A stretch of 36,206 nucleotides of DNA, taken from Bdellovibrionales bacterium GWA2_49_15. Lineage in GTDB: Bacteria > Bdellovibrionota > Bacteriovoracia > Bacteriovoracales > Bacteriovoracaceae. Shown here piece after piece: positions 24,079 through 33,330 of this stretch. The notes under the pieces were generated by a model that saw only the letters and a list, made by a program, of their open reading frames with translations, was not told the origin of the DNA and ran no database searches. Positions within the stretch are counted from its first letter, which is position 1. Every line of letters begins with the position of its first letter. The stretch spans positions 1 to 36,206 of the forward strand of contig MEPP01000005.1 in the NCBI GenBank assembly GCA_001769855.1, read 5' to 3'. The translations under genes were made by a program, and so were the position numbers.

Positions 24079-26184
24079 TTAAGTTGCAGGAAAACTCTTA
24101 CCGTTGGAATCGCTTATCTTTGGCAAAGAGATTCTGAAGGTGGTCCCTCTGCCTGGTTGACTATCCACGCTGATTGTTCCTCCGAAGGAGCGAACAATCG
24201 TATGACAAATTGAAAGTCCAAGCCCGGTGCCTTTGCCAGGCTCCTTGGTGGTAAAAAATGGATCAAAGATTTTTTCGCTCAGGTGCTTAGGAATTCCGGC
24301 CCCGTTATCGGCGATTTCCACCACCGTGCAGTCTTCCCCATTTTTTGTGGTAATTCCGATGATCCCCTGGCTGCTCCCATTCAGCGCATCCTTGGCATTG
24401 GAGATTATATTTAAAAGTACCTGCTGTAGCTTACCTGTATTTGCCTTAGTTAAAAAATCTTGAGCATGAAAATGTGTCTCTAGTTTGACATTTTCTTTGT
24501 CATAAATCTCTTTAATCAGGACCAATGTTTCCTGGATGCAAGCATGAATATCAACCTGCTCAATCTTGTCATTGTCCTCACGGGCATACAGGCGCAAGCT
24601 ATTCACGATTTTGACAATTCTTTTCATGGCATTTTTAATTTTTTCGATGACTTCAAGGTCGCCGGGAGCGCCGTTTTTTCTAAACTTTCCTTCCATGATT
24701 TCAACATAGCCGGCAATGATCATTAATGGATTATTAATTTCGTGGGCCACCCCGGCAGCTAGGGTGCCGATAGAAGCCAGCTTTGACGAGTGTAAAAGTT
24801 GGGCCTGCACCATTTGCTTTTCCCGCTCGGTGGCCTTCTGTTCGGAGATGTCATGAACCGTGGCCTGCAAGAATCGCTTGCTACTCAGCTCAACTCTGGT
24901 CAAAGTGACGGATGCAAAAAACTCTTGCCCGGATAAACGTTTGTGTTTCCATTCAAAGAAATGATTTCCGTCTCGCATGGCGATTTCGATCATCTCCTGG
25001 GCCTTTTCACTCGATAGACGGCCGTCGGGTTGTAACTCAGGAGAATATTCCCAGGGTGGCCGGGTTATAAAGTCAACTTCGTCCCGCGCGCCAAACAGCT
25101 TGACACTCGCAGGATTGCAGGTGGTAAAGCACCAGCTCGGGGGTGCCAGCGTGCTGAGAGCATCGCTCGACATGGAAAATAGAGTGCGATGCCTCTCTTC
25201 ACTCTCCTTGAGCGCCTCTTCGGCCTGCTTGCGCATCAGCATACCACCGATCATCACGCCAATCCCCTCAAGGAAATGAACCGTGTTGAGGGTAAGGCGG
25301 CCAGCTCGTCGATCATTCAGCTGAAGGAGTCCCACTATCTCCTTATTGGCACGCAGGGGAACCAATGCAATGGAAAGATAGCCGTCATAGGTGCATCGGT
25401 TGCGTGGATGATGGCGCGGGTCCTGCTCAGGGGGAATATTTAAGATTGGCAGGGAATTATTGGTCCAACAACTTCCCCCTGTCGTAAAGAGAACATTCGA
25501 AGGATCGGTTTTGCCGGAAATGACTACCCCACAGGTACATTCCAAACACACTTTGCCGCCACTATCTCTGCACATACTTCCGTCTTCTGCGCGGGAGACA
25601 AGAGTATTTTCTTTCAGGATGAAATCATGGGAAAAGCCATGCTGGAGAAAATATGGGAAATCATCTTCATTGCGCAGGCGAATTCCCACCGCATCGATTG
25701 CTAATTCCTGTTGGATTGTGGTGAGAACCCCGTTGATTGCCTCCGAGAATTCAGCTGTCTCATTCGAAATATGTAGAATTTTAGAAGAAATTCGCTGATG
25801 CATTTCAGCCATTTTGCGCTCAGTAATGTCGATGGCAGCGCCAATCATACCCACCGGGTTATTGTTTCTATCTTTTACGATGGAAGTTTCCATCCAAGTC
25901 ATAAAAACAGATCCATCACGATGCGCATGCCCGACTTCGCCGGCATGGGAGCCATGCTCCTGAACCTTTCGATTAAAGGGAATAACTTCATTTTCAAGCT
26001 GCTCTTTGTTGTGACCGATCGACAGATGCTTTCCAATGAGCTCCTCGACTTCAAATCCATGCATTTTCGCCCAGGCCTTATTGGCAAAGATAAGAATTCC
26101 ATTCATATCGGCGTGGGCAATTCCGCCTATTGCTTGCTCGACTGCAATGGCAAGATTATGGCCGACATCTTTTGGATTTTTCAT
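24079..26184 (-). CDS. PAS-GAF-PAS sensor histidine kinase with Cys-rich GAF domain
   Basis: The 701-residue soluble kinase has no membrane segment. The order is: PAS with PAC (about 10-122, ending IDITERK); GAF (about 130-318) with a Cys cluster at residues 205, 213, 216, 218, 239 and 264 (CLECTCG, GGSCWTN); second PAS (about 325-450, ending HDISEQK); dimerisation helix with phospho-acceptor His481 ([12 protein letters not shown]); and an ATPase domain (N box [37 protein letters not shown]). The Cys-rich GAF pattern occurs in other bacterial kinases and could bind a metal or sense redox; this is inference. No response regulator is adjacent, so it is an orphan here. No clear ribosome-binding site precedes the ATG. 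Confidence 0.92.
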   Translation of the reverse strand: MKNPKDVGHNLAIAVEQAIGGIAHADMNGILIFANKAWAKMHGFEVEELIGKHLSIGHNKEQLENEVIPFNRKVQEHGSHAGEVGHAHRDGSVFMTWMETSIVKDRNNNPVGMIGAAIDITERKMAEMHQRISSKILHISNETAEFSEAINGVLTTIQQELAIDAVGIRLRNEDDFPYFLQHGFSHDFILKENTLVSRAEDGSMCRDSGGKVCLECTCGVVISGKTDPSNVLFTTGGSCWTNNSLPILNIPPEQDPRHHPRNRCTYDGYLSIALVPLRANKEIVGLLQLNDRRAGRLTLNTVHFLEGIGVMIGGMLMRKQAEEALKESEERHRTLFSMSSDALSTLAPPSWCFTTCNPASVKLFGARDEVDFITRPPWEYSPELQPDGRLSSEKAQEMIEIAMRDGNHFFEWKHKRLSGQEFFASVTLTRVELSSKRFLQATVHDISEQKATEREKQMVQAQLLHSSKLASIGTLAAGVAHEINNPLMIIAGYVEIMEGKFRKNGAPGDLEVIEKIKNAMKRIVKIVNSLRLYAREDNDKIEQVDIHACIQETLVLIKEIYDKENVKLETHFHAQDFLTKANTGKLQQVLLNIISNAKDALNGSSQGIIGITTKNGEDCTVVEIADNGAGIPKHLSEKIFDPFFTTKEPGKGTGLGLSICHTIVRSFGGTISVDSQPGRGTTFRISLPKISDSNGKSFPAT

Positions 26185-26271
26185 ACAGGTTTTATTTTCA
26201 AGCGGTCACACGCTCCGTTCAATAGGTAAAAGTACGTAGGAATTCCTTACTTTCTTCATGATTTCAAAGAA

Positions 26272-26292
26272 TTAATGTCGAAACGGCATTAA
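26272..26292 (-). terminator. Hairpin after the adenosine deaminase-family gene
   Basis: TTAATGTCG (26272-26280) and CGGCATTAA (26284-26292) pair over nine positions with one G-U wobble and a 3-nt loop. It lies 4-24 nt past the stop on the minus strand, followed there by a TTCTTTG stretch. Confidence 0.5.
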
Positions 26293-26295
26293 ATT

Positions 26296-27510
26296 TCATA
26301 AGACGGCGTGCTTCTTGGCGGTCTTGTCGTAAAAGCCCATCATCTGGCGAACATAGTCTCGCCTTTCCGAGTAATCTCCGGGATAGAAACTGCGTTTAAA
26401 GCCATAGGATACAATATCCTTTAAAGATTTGGCATTAATATCAAAGTTCTCAACTGCGAGCTGGATTTCTTTGGAGACAGTAGTGTTTGAGATGAGGCGA
26501 TTGTCGGTACAGAGAACCAGCGACATTTTTTTATCAAGCATGGTTTTGATGGTGTGATTTTTGATGTCCCTGATCTCCGGATTAGTCTGCATATTGCTGG
26601 TCAGACAAACCTCAACGGTAATGCGCTGATCGGCGATATAGGAAGAAAGCTTCTTGATATAAGCGGTTTTATCCTTAATCTTCGGATCTGAAATTTTGTC
26701 CTCGTCAAAAAGATAGTAGCCGTGCCCCAGGCGATCGGCGTGGAGAGAGGTAATGGCCTCAAAAATACTCTCGGCACCGTAGGCTTCGCCGGCATGAACC
26801 GTCTTGTGCATAAAGTTTTTATGAACATAGTCGTAAGCGGCGGTAAAATCCGAAGCAGGATATCCTGCCTCCTGCCCGGCAAGATCAAATCCCACGATGG
26901 GAATCCCCTGCTCATCGCGAATTTTTACCATGGCCTTGGCCAACTCCAGCGCTCCCATGCGAATCACTTCCATAGACTCAGAGTAACGGTGGACAGAAAA
27001 AAGTTTGCCGTAATAAGGGGAAAAGCTCTGCCCGAACATTCTCATGGCACAGGCAATAATACCGTACTTAAAAGGTGGCTCTTCCTTGCTTTGAACTTCC
27101 GGTCGGGCATTAAATTCTTTTTCCGCGCGCGCCAGCCCCTTATTCACGGACTCAAGCACCACCTTCATGGTCATGGCCTGATTATCCACGTGCAACTGAG
27201 GAGCATAACGAATTTCGATATAACGAACGCCTTCTTTTTGATTATCAATCGCCAGCTCATAGGCGACGCGCTCGAGATTCTCCGCCTTGTGAAGCACACT
27301 GCAGGTATACATGAATCCGTGCAGGTACTCGCCCAGGTTTCCATACTTGTCTTTAAAGACGAGCTCGCGTAGCCCCTCTTCGGTGTAGGACGGAAGTTCG
27401 ACCTTATCTTTGTTGGCAAGGTCAATCAGAGTTGTCAGGCGAAGTGAGCCATCCAGGTGAAGGTGTAGGTCACTTTTGGGCATCTCTTTTATAAAGGCTT
27501 CGGTAATCAT
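26296..27510 (-). CDS. Adenosine deaminase-family protein
   Basis: The 404-residue metal-dependent amidohydrolase converts adenosine to inosine in the family. The zinc-binding HLHLDGSL is at about 16-23. The third ligand and catalytic Glu are in VHAGEAYGAES and the His in DRLGHGYYLF. The Asp is in LCTDNRLIS, where classical enzymes have TDDP. It also has VRYIEIRYAPQ and SNMQTNPEI. It is somewhat longer than E. coli Add (about 330), with an insertion around 130-185 that could reflect another substrate. The ATG has AAGGA upstream. It is the last gene of a four-gene minus-strand run with DUF2867, TetR and a membrane protein. Confidence 0.88.
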   Translation of the reverse strand: MITEAFIKEMPKSDLHLHLDGSLRLTTLIDLANKDKVELPSYTEEGLRELVFKDKYGNLGEYLHGFMYTCSVLHKAENLERVAYELAIDNQKEGVRYIEIRYAPQLHVDNQAMTMKVVLESVNKGLARAEKEFNARPEVQSKEEPPFKYGIIACAMRMFGQSFSPYYGKLFSVHRYSESMEVIRMGALELAKAMVKIRDEQGIPIVGFDLAGQEAGYPASDFTAAYDYVHKNFMHKTVHAGEAYGAESIFEAITSLHADRLGHGYYLFDEDKISDPKIKDKTAYIKKLSSYIADQRITVEVCLTSNMQTNPEIRDIKNHTIKTMLDKKMSLVLCTDNRLISNTTVSKEIQLAVENFDINAKSLKDIVSYGFKRSFYPGDYSERRDYVRQMMGFYDKTAKKHAVL

Positions 27511-27543
27511 GGGAAATCCTTGTTTTTTTTATGAAACTTTACC

Positions 27544-28161
27544 TCATAGAGAGGGTGAATTCAAATGATGTTCCCAGTTTGCCTGCATTGCCCGAAACCA
27601 GGTTGGATAAACAACCCAGTGGCGAAACGGTTTGATCAGAGTCATATAGAACGTGGTGAGTGCCCCTCTTGATTTAATATAAACACCCAGAGTCAGCTTT
27701 GTTTGTGATGTCAAACCTAAGTGAAGAAGCGCATACACGGTGCGATTTGAAATTTCTAACACGCCCTCATTGGGAAAGAGATACACGGGTTTAAATTTTT
27801 CCATCATATTAGTCGGACGCTTGGCGCGCTGAATTTGATTTGCGTTTTTTTCCTCTGGAGTCAAACGATCTGCCAGACTTTTCTCTGAAGTTCCTGGTAT
27901 GGTGCCCCAACTATCAGGTCCATCCCATTTCATCAAAGCGCCGACGGTAAAACGTATTTTAAAAAGTGCATCAATCAGGCTGCTATCCTGAGCCGGATAA
28001 AAATTAGTGATAAATTCAAAGACTTCATAAAAAGACTCTGGACTCACTCGAGGTTTGATCGGCAGGATCCAGCAATCGTGCAATTCAAAATCACTGGCAA
28101 TTCTATGAATCTTCCAGTTTTCTTTTCGATAGTCTTCAGGGAGCAACATTTTTTTTATCAT
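27544..28161 (-). CDS. DUF2867-family protein
   Basis: The 205-residue protein shows the DUF2867 pattern: HDCWILPIKPRVSPESFYEVFE, ALFKIRFTVGALMKWDG, ISNRTVYALLHLG and the ending TTFYMTLIKPFRHWVVYPTW. The function of the family is unknown; members often sit beside oxidoreductases or TetR regulators. The ATG has AAAGGA 5 nt upstream. It lies 9 nt after the TetR gene, in the same transcript. Confidence 0.75.
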   Translation of the reverse strand: MIKKMLLPEDYRKENWKIHRIASDFELHDCWILPIKPRVSPESFYEVFEFITNFYPAQDSSLIDALFKIRFTVGALMKWDGPDSWGTIPGTSEKSLADRLTPEEKNANQIQRAKRPTNMMEKFKPVYLFPNEGVLEISNRTVYALLHLGLTSQTKLTLGVYIKSRGALTTFYMTLIKPFRHWVVYPTWFRAMQANWEHHLNSPSL

Positions 28162-28170
28162 ATTATTCCT

Positions 28171-28737
28171 TTAGACCTTGCTAAGGTCAACGCCCACTAA
28201 GCGCGAAAGGATTTGCAATTGTTTGTGCACATCTCTTTTGGACAACGATTTCCCTTGGGAGCGATCACACCAACCCAGATAATAAAGATAAACGATCTCA
28301 GCCGTTTGCTGGGCAGGGTACTTCGTTGGCCCAAGCTTTTTAAGCAATCGCCGAAAATAATTCTGACGTTCTTGCTCAGTGGCCCGCAACACTTTTGCAA
28401 AAAGAGGGTCCCTGGCCGCATGGGTACGAAGTTGAAATAGCAAGCCGCTCGAATGCCGCATTTCCAATGCCAGGTGGAAGAGCCGCAGAATTTTCGCAAC
28501 AACAGTATCCGCCTCGTCGGCCTTAGTGATGAGAGCGCGCGTCTCGCTCTCTCTCCAGAACTCCAACATTTCCCTGATAAATTCATTGCGACCGCCGAAG
28601 TACCAGTAGAATCCGCTCTTGTTGGTGCCAAGCATGCGCGCCATATTTTCGATCTTAAGTCCTTGCGGCCCAGAACGACTGAATTCCTGCAAGCCAAACC
28701 GCAACCAGGCCTCCTTACTCACCAACGTCTTGCCCAT
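28171..28737 (-). CDS. TetR-family transcriptional regulator
   Basis: The 188-residue protein has an N-terminal TetR helix-turn-helix (KEAWLRFGLQEFSRSG ... KIENMARMLGTNKSGFYWYFGGRNEFI). A helical ligand-binding C-terminal part follows (EMRHSSGLLFQLRTHA). The open frame at 28197-28697 in another phase is a shadow. It lies 3 nt after the membrane protein gene and 9 nt before DUF2867. The imperfect 20-bp palindrome at 29242-29261 upstream of the operon is a likely binding site. Confidence 0.9.
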   Translation of the reverse strand: MGKTLVSKEAWLRFGLQEFSRSGPQGLKIENMARMLGTNKSGFYWYFGGRNEFIREMLEFWRESETRALITKADEADTVVAKILRLFHLALEMRHSSGLLFQLRTHAARDPLFAKVLRATEQERQNYFRRLLKKLGPTKYPAQQTAEIVYLYYLGWCDRSQGKSLSKRDVHKQLQILSRLVGVDLSKV

Positions 28738-28740
28738 GCT

Positions 28741-29190
28741 CTACCCCCGGTTCTCGCCTCGCGCGAATATTTCAGCAATAACAAAGCTTGTAAGGGAAAT
28801 CGTAAAACCGATCAAAGGCAGATAAAACCAAAAAAATGCCGCAAGAACGACGTAATGCAAGGCCACACCTATTCCAAAAAAACGCATTGTCTGATTAGGA
28901 ATCATGCCATCGCGTGTAACGTAGAGGCCGGCCATACCCGTAAAAAGTGCCCCCATTCCCATGCCTATACTAAAGCCTAACCAAGCCGACCACATATTGG
29001 CATTCCCCATAAACATGGCCGCGAAGACAAGATTTTGGCCTGCCATTGCATCTATCAGAAAGGCCTCGTGGGGGCGGAAAAAAAGCGGACGAAAAATATC
29101 AACACAAGTTAGGGCGGCATGCAGTGTACCCAAAATCGCCAGGATCCCAAAGCCAAGCCGAAAGAACATTCTCACCTTGCTTTGCTTCAT
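28741..29190 (-). CDS. Integral membrane protein with four predicted helices
   Basis: The 149-residue protein has hydrophobic segments at about 10-30, 50-75, 85-100 and 115-140 (FFRLGFGILAILGTLHAAL, FSIGMGMGALFTGMAGLYV, FGIGVALHYVVLAAFFWFYL). It resembles the small four-helix LIC_13387-type membrane proteins; function unknown. ATG 29190 is chosen because GGAGGGG lies 3-7 nt upstream; the open frame reaches 29235. It is the first gene of the TetR-DUF2867-deaminase run, so it is probably regulated by the TetR protein. Confidence 0.75.
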   Translation of the reverse strand: MKQSKVRMFFRLGFGILAILGTLHAALTCVDIFRPLFFRPHEAFLIDAMAGQNLVFAAMFMGNANMWSAWLGFSIGMGMGALFTGMAGLYVTRDGMIPNQTMRFFGIGVALHYVVLAAFFWFYLPLIGFTISLTSFVIAEIFARGENRG

Positions 29191-29241
29191 AGACCCCTCC
29201 GACGCCAGCATAGTCGCCTCAAGACAAGGCGTCAAATAATA

Positions 29242-29261
29242 TCTAGACGGTACCGTACAGA
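29242..29261. promoter_or_regulatory. Imperfect 20-bp palindrome, likely TetR operator
   Basis: The core ACGGTACCGT (29247-29256) is a perfect palindrome, flanked by TCT and AGA in inverted arrangement; 16 of 20 positions are symmetric. It lies 52 nt upstream of the first gene of the TetR operon. The assignment rests on position and symmetry only. Confidence 0.5.
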
Positions 29262-29277
29262 TTACAAGGTTGCGAAA

Positions 29278-30075
29278 TTAGGGCAGGTTTTCTGACAGAT
29301 AATACACATGTTTTTCGGAAACTTCCAAGCTTGAACACGACCCCGTATAGCTGGCCTCAATCCTCGGGGATAAACTCGAACTTGCTTGAACTGAATAAAT
29401 GTTCACCTCATTCAGTGCCGTATTCGCGCGAATCCCCATCCCGTAATGGATTGTATTTGGAGCAGAAATTAAAGCTTTGAAGTAATCTGTCATTTCAAAT
29501 TTAATTTCTCCGGCTGCGCAGGCACCGGAACTTAGGCCTACGCAGTTGGCGTTAAACGAGGTCGATGTGTCAAAGTCACCACCCTGCGAGACCCACTTAC
29601 CTTTTGAAGAAAATGGATGGGCGGTGGACCAGGTTACGGAATGAAACCAAGGTTTCGTCAGTAAGTTAATATTGAGAGCGCCAGAGGCCACAGAGCTGCC
29701 GTCATTCGTGTTAAAGATCAAGATGGCAGAGGTGAGATTGGCGGGCTGAAGAATAGCATTCGAGCAAGAGGTGAGAATATTAACCAGAATGGCCACAGGC
29801 ATAAAAAAAACGGAACAAACATTATCCAGGTCAAAGCAATTATTAAATAAGGTTTTATCGTCTTCATTACTGGTGGGCAATCTGACGATAATCCGCTCTT
29901 CTTTGGTGGCGTTATTGGCCAGGGAAAGATAGCTGAGATCGGCGTTGTTGCTGTTGGAAATCGAGCTGATAAAGGTGTCGGTCCTAAGCTTAATGGTCTC
30001 TTTTATTGTTTTCTCTTTTCCGCAAGCGCAGATCAGCACTAGCAAAAAGATGGTGAGGATCTTTAGATTTTCCAT
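29278..30075 (-). CDS. Putative lipoprotein with DNRLRE-like domain
   Basis: The 265-residue protein has a lipoprotein-like N-terminus (ILTIFLLVLICACGK, possible lipidated Cys in ICAC). A beta-rich domain follows with NNADLSYLSLANNATKEERIIVRLP, AILIFNTND, WFHSVTWSTA and WVSQGGDFD. This pattern of spaced strands resembles DNRLRE domains found in secreted proteins, where it binds polymers; the assignment is tentative. It overlaps the upstream barrel gene by 13 nt with a GGAG site inside it, so the two are co-translated. Confidence 0.65.
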   Translation of the reverse strand: MENLKILTIFLLVLICACGKEKTIKETIKLRTDTFISSISNSNNADLSYLSLANNATKEERIIVRLPTSNEDDKTLFNNCFDLDNVCSVFFMPVAILVNILTSCSNAILQPANLTSAILIFNTNDGSSVASGALNINLLTKPWFHSVTWSTAHPFSSKGKWVSQGGDFDTSTSFNANCVGLSSGACAAGEIKFEMTDYFKALISAPNTIHYGMGIRANTALNEVNIYSVQASSSLSPRIEASYTGSCSSLEVSEKHVYYLSENLP

Positions 30076-30887
30076 ATTAGCTCCACAAAGACGGATCTCT
30101 TGGAAAGAGTGTAATCGGGCACAAAAGAGGGAGCTTGATAATAAATCGCCAGCTCATCATCAGGAGTTTTAAACTGATAAAATCTTCCCCACAATTCCAG
30201 GTCTCCCATAAAGGCCCCTGCACCCAAGCCAGTGCGATACAAGGTATTTTTTTCAACACGGTAATAGAATTCCTTCGATACGATGGTCGTTTCCCCAAAT
30301 AGAAACCGCGCTAGCTCACCCTCGACGGCAAACTTTTGTGTTTTCCAGATAGCGCCATATTTTTGCACACGATCACTCTCATGGGCCATCTTGGTCTTCA
30401 CGCCCTCGTTGCCGGCGATCTCGGTTTCGCCCACTTTCCTTGCGTAGAATGTGGCGTGAAAATCAATCGTCCACAAGTTAATCTTGGCCCCAATAAACGC
30501 TCCAACCATGTCCGCATTAAAAGCTGTTTTATCGTACTTTGAATCCTCACTGAAACTGCTGAAGCTCCCTTCCACTCCACCGAAAACCTGGACGAAGGAG
30601 AACTGATGACTAAAAGTTGGACTGAGATAAAGGAAACTTGATTGTGAATCCAAAAAAGACAGGCTGGCCTTGAGAGAAAGCGAATTTTCATCATGAAGCT
30701 TGAATAAACCGAAGCTGAGCTTTGCCGGGGGAGGTCGCACATCTTTCCGGGAAAATTGCTCAGGCCGCTCGGACCAATTTTTCATAGAAAAGGCCGAGCC
30801 GACGCCCACCTGATATTGGGTGGACTCTTCAGCAAATAAAATGCCGGTGCCAAGAATGCAAAGCAAGTAGAGAAGAGACTTCATCAT
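30063..30887 (-). CDS. Putative outer-membrane beta-barrel protein, 274 residues
   Basis: Signal peptide (KSLLYLLCILGTGILFA) followed by alternating beta strands throughout: LSFGLFKLHDEN, LSLKASLSFL, FLYLSPTFSHQFSF, AFIGAKINLWTIDFHATFYARKV, LELWGRFYQFKT, and the end KRSVFVELIWKI. Family not recognised; a 10-12-stranded barrel is plausible. The start could be either of two adjacent ATGs (30887 or 30884), neither with a strong ribosome-binding site. It lies between the papain-like protease gene and the lipoprotein gene. Confidence 0.65.
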   Translation of the reverse strand: MMKSLLYLLCILGTGILFAEESTQYQVGVGSAFSMKNWSERPEQFSRKDVRPPPAKLSFGLFKLHDENSLSLKASLSFLDSQSSFLYLSPTFSHQFSFVQVFGGVEGSFSSFSEDSKYDKTAFNADMVGAFIGAKINLWTIDFHATFYARKVGETEIAGNEGVKTKMAHESDRVQKYGAIWKTQKFAVEGELARFLFGETTIVSKEFYYRVEKNTLYRTGLGAGAFMGDLELWGRFYQFKTPDDELAIYYQAPSFVPDYTLSKRSVFVELIWKI

Positions 30888-30937
30888 ATTGGTATTTCAT
30901 CTTATCAGAAAGGTTGAGGTGGTAAAGGGTTTTGTTT

Positions 30938-32854
30938 CTACTGACGCCGATTGCGGGAGGCCGGTCCCCCTACTGGCAATGCAGGCGCGGCACCAAGGAC
31001 CGCGAGTGATCGAGTATTTTTAAGCAGAACATCTTCCGGAACCCAGATATAACCAGCATCCTCATTGCATTCATAGAAATAGCTTATTTGCCCCGAGCTT
31101 CCGGCGGGGTTGACCACATAGTTGCACGTCGGTCCCCAGGAGTTTTGCACCTGATACTGCATCTCTCCGTTCACACATCTTCGGCCGGTGATCGTCATGG
31201 CATGATAGGCGTGCAACTGAGTGGCATCGCAGTTGACTCCATAGTTGCTGTCGGCGGTAGGTCCTGAGAAAAAGGCGGTGCAGAGATCAATTCCGAGGGG
31301 ACGATTATTTTGCAAGGAGTCCCAGATCGTTCTTCTAAATAATTCCTCGCTTCTTGCCTTGGCCACTCTGGCCGTTTCCACCAGATCTTTTTCACCATCG
31401 GCCCCGATCACCGTTGGCACATGCACGGGAAAGTAGGTACTGTTACAACTTAGCTCCGCGGGAATTTGGGGCCGGGTATTCGGCACAGGCGGATTGTTGA
31501 TCTGTTGCAGACATTGGGGACCGATGGCCCCCAGTAAAAAGTCATCATAATTTTGGTCCAAGCGGGCCAGCGCACTTAAGATACCATCCGCCGGCAAAGC
31601 TCCCTCATTGAGACCAACCAAGGTTCGGCCGGCACTACCTAACCCACTAAAGACATCCTCACTCAAACACATATTGGTGGTGCGAAAAAACTCCGCGCGC
31701 AGTGACTGGGGATTGGAGATCGCCATGGCGGCCTGATTTTGCCGACAGACCGGAGCGCTGGCATAGGCGATATCCCCTTCATATTTTTGTCTGAGATCTC
31801 CACGACTCTGTTGGGGTGCAATCAAAACACCGGACAGATGATGGCGAGTTTCTATCTCCTCTAGCGCGCTACTTAATTGCTCGGCACCTTGGGATTCCAA
31901 AACCCGATAGTAGCGACTTTCCACATCGCTGACCAAAGCTGGAAGAAGAGTACAACGGAAGCGTGGCGCTTTTCTTCCATTTTGCTTACCTGGATCGGGA
32001 GTTGTGGTTGCCGTCACCGCCGCCACCGTACCAAGATTTTGCAAATCCCTTTCGACGCGTACTTTTTGTCGTCGCAGCTCACGAATGTTGCGATCAATGG
32101 CCTGCCGACGATCTCTGACTTCGCTGGCGGTACCGGTTAAAGAACTTCGTTCGGCCGTCAGGCGCGTAATATTTCCATCAATCTCAAGATTCAAAGTATA
32201 TTTCTCAATGCAACGATCCTGCAGGACTCTGGTTAAAACCGGAGGAACAGGAGCCACTCTGGGAAAATGACATTCCTCGGCCCCTCGCTGAAAGGTGGCA
32301 CGCATGACCTCGGCCAAATGCGTACGCATGGAACGTTTCTGATCATCAGTTAAGTCGGCATAGGCATCGTAGAAATCGGCCAGACCGCGAATCAAGGTGC
32401 CCTGGTTGTAGCCTTCTCGTTCCAGTGGGACTTCATCGCGGGTACAAAGCGCATTTCGCGATTTCACCGCCTCAAAAGCGGCACACAGAAAACCACCTTC
32501 GGAGACAGTCTGCACGCGTCCGCTGAACTGGTCAGTATAGAGGGCACTGCCACGCCCACTTCCGCCGGGCGGACGGTGGGCACTCACTCCATAGGCGACG
32601 GCAATCTGCTGATAAGAAAGGTGTGGGTGTCCGGGCAGAGATGCTTCCAACATGGCCGACATGGTATTGCCAAAGCAAGTTCCCATGCCGTCTTGATCTT
32701 GCAGCTCAAAATTACCCATGGAGGCAGGCTGCCCGTTGGGGGCCTGACCGCTGAGCAAGGTTGCGCCCGAATCAGTCTGGGTACAGGTGAGCGCCAGCGC
32801 GGTCGTGCTAGACATCCAAAAAAAGAGCGAGAGAGTTAAGGCCGCGAGCTTCAT
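30938..32854 (-). CDS. Secreted papain-like (C1-type) cysteine protease with large insertion
   Basis: The 638-residue exported protein has a signal peptide (LAALTLSLFFWMSSTTALA) and papain-type catalytic features. The oxyanion Gln54 and nucleophile Cys60 lie in LQDQDGMGTCFGN with the six-residue spacing of papain. The catalytic His551 is in YHAMTITGRR and the Asn571 in VQNSWG. Between Cys and His lie about 490 residues, against about 134 in papain. The insertion has a coiled coil (about 220-275, VRDRRQAIDRNIRELRRQK), a Pro/Gln-rich part and many Cys. The C-terminus is a Pro/Ala-rich tail. It overlaps the preceding DUF333-like gene by 4 nt. A digestive or cell-wall role is inference. Confidence 0.8.
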   Translation of the reverse strand: MKLAALTLSLFFWMSSTTALALTCTQTDSGATLLSGQAPNGQPASMGNFELQDQDGMGTCFGNTMSAMLEASLPGHPHLSYQQIAVAYGVSAHRPPGGSGRGSALYTDQFSGRVQTVSEGGFLCAAFEAVKSRNALCTRDEVPLEREGYNQGTLIRGLADFYDAYADLTDDQKRSMRTHLAEVMRATFQRGAEECHFPRVAPVPPVLTRVLQDRCIEKYTLNLEIDGNITRLTAERSSLTGTASEVRDRRQAIDRNIRELRRQKVRVERDLQNLGTVAAVTATTTPDPGKQNGRKAPRFRCTLLPALVSDVESRYYRVLESQGAEQLSSALEEIETRHHLSGVLIAPQQSRGDLRQKYEGDIAYASAPVCRQNQAAMAISNPQSLRAEFFRTTNMCLSEDVFSGLGSAGRTLVGLNEGALPADGILSALARLDQNYDDFLLGAIGPQCLQQINNPPVPNTRPQIPAELSCNSTYFPVHVPTVIGADGEKDLVETARVAKARSEELFRRTIWDSLQNNRPLGIDLCTAFFSGPTADSNYGVNCDATQLHAYHAMTITGRRCVNGEMQYQVQNSWGPTCNYVVNPAGSSGQISYFYECNEDAGYIWVPEDVLLKNTRSLAVLGAAPALPVGGPASRNRRQ

Positions 32855-33273
32855 CGTCCGCCTCGCTTGGCCGCGTTCATCTTGGCCGCCAACAGAAGGC
32901 CGCCTGAATCAACCATGGAGCCGTCCAAAAAAGCGCAGAAGGTGGCCTGTCGTCCTTTGGCATTGCGAGCAAAAACAATTTGGGCATTTTCGATCTTATG
33001 GCAAAGCGATGCCCCTATATTTTTACCACCGGATAAATCCGAGGCATCTAAGTCTTGCAAAGAAACAGAGGCCAACATTTTCCACACCAGACAGCTGGAA
33101 GTTGCATCCTCACAACCCTGATTTACTCTCATGCCCTTATCTTTGAGGTTCACAAAAATGATGTAATCTTCTCCAAAGCGCCAGCTTTCCAGCGTACTCA
33201 CCGGCCCACTCGCCATGGCGGACAGGGCAAATGCCAGCAACCCTACCCGAGCTATTTTCTTTAGTATTCTCAT
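32851..33273 (-). CDS. Small secreted protein, DUF333-like C-terminal half
   Basis: The 140-residue protein has a signal peptide (KIARVGLLAFALSAMA). Its second half, GASLCHKIENAQIVF ... GRQATFCAFLDGSMVDSGGL, resembles the short Cys-containing DUF333 pattern (ASxxC ... GxxxxCxFxDGS). That is tentative. Its stop overlaps the protease start (ATGA type), so the two are made together. A role as protease partner, inhibitor or chaperone is possible but unproven. Confidence 0.65.
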   Translation of the reverse strand: MRILKKIARVGLLAFALSAMASGPVSTLESWRFGEDYIIFVNLKDKGMRVNQGCEDATSSCLVWKMLASVSLQDLDASDLSGGKNIGASLCHKIENAQIVFARNAKGRQATFCAFLDGSMVDSGGLLLAAKMNAAKRGGR

Positions 33274-33330
33274 TGATGACCACCCAGAATCTCTTTCGGC
33301 AAATGGGAGGGAATGCTTAAAAAAGGAAGG

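Noticed and set aside
26722..27372. 216-codon plus-strand ORF
   Set aside because: It is antisense to the adenosine deaminase-family gene, with His-rich shadow composition and no start signal.
28197..28697. 166-codon minus-strand ORF
   Set aside because: It is an alternate phase of the TetR gene, which has clear HTH homology.
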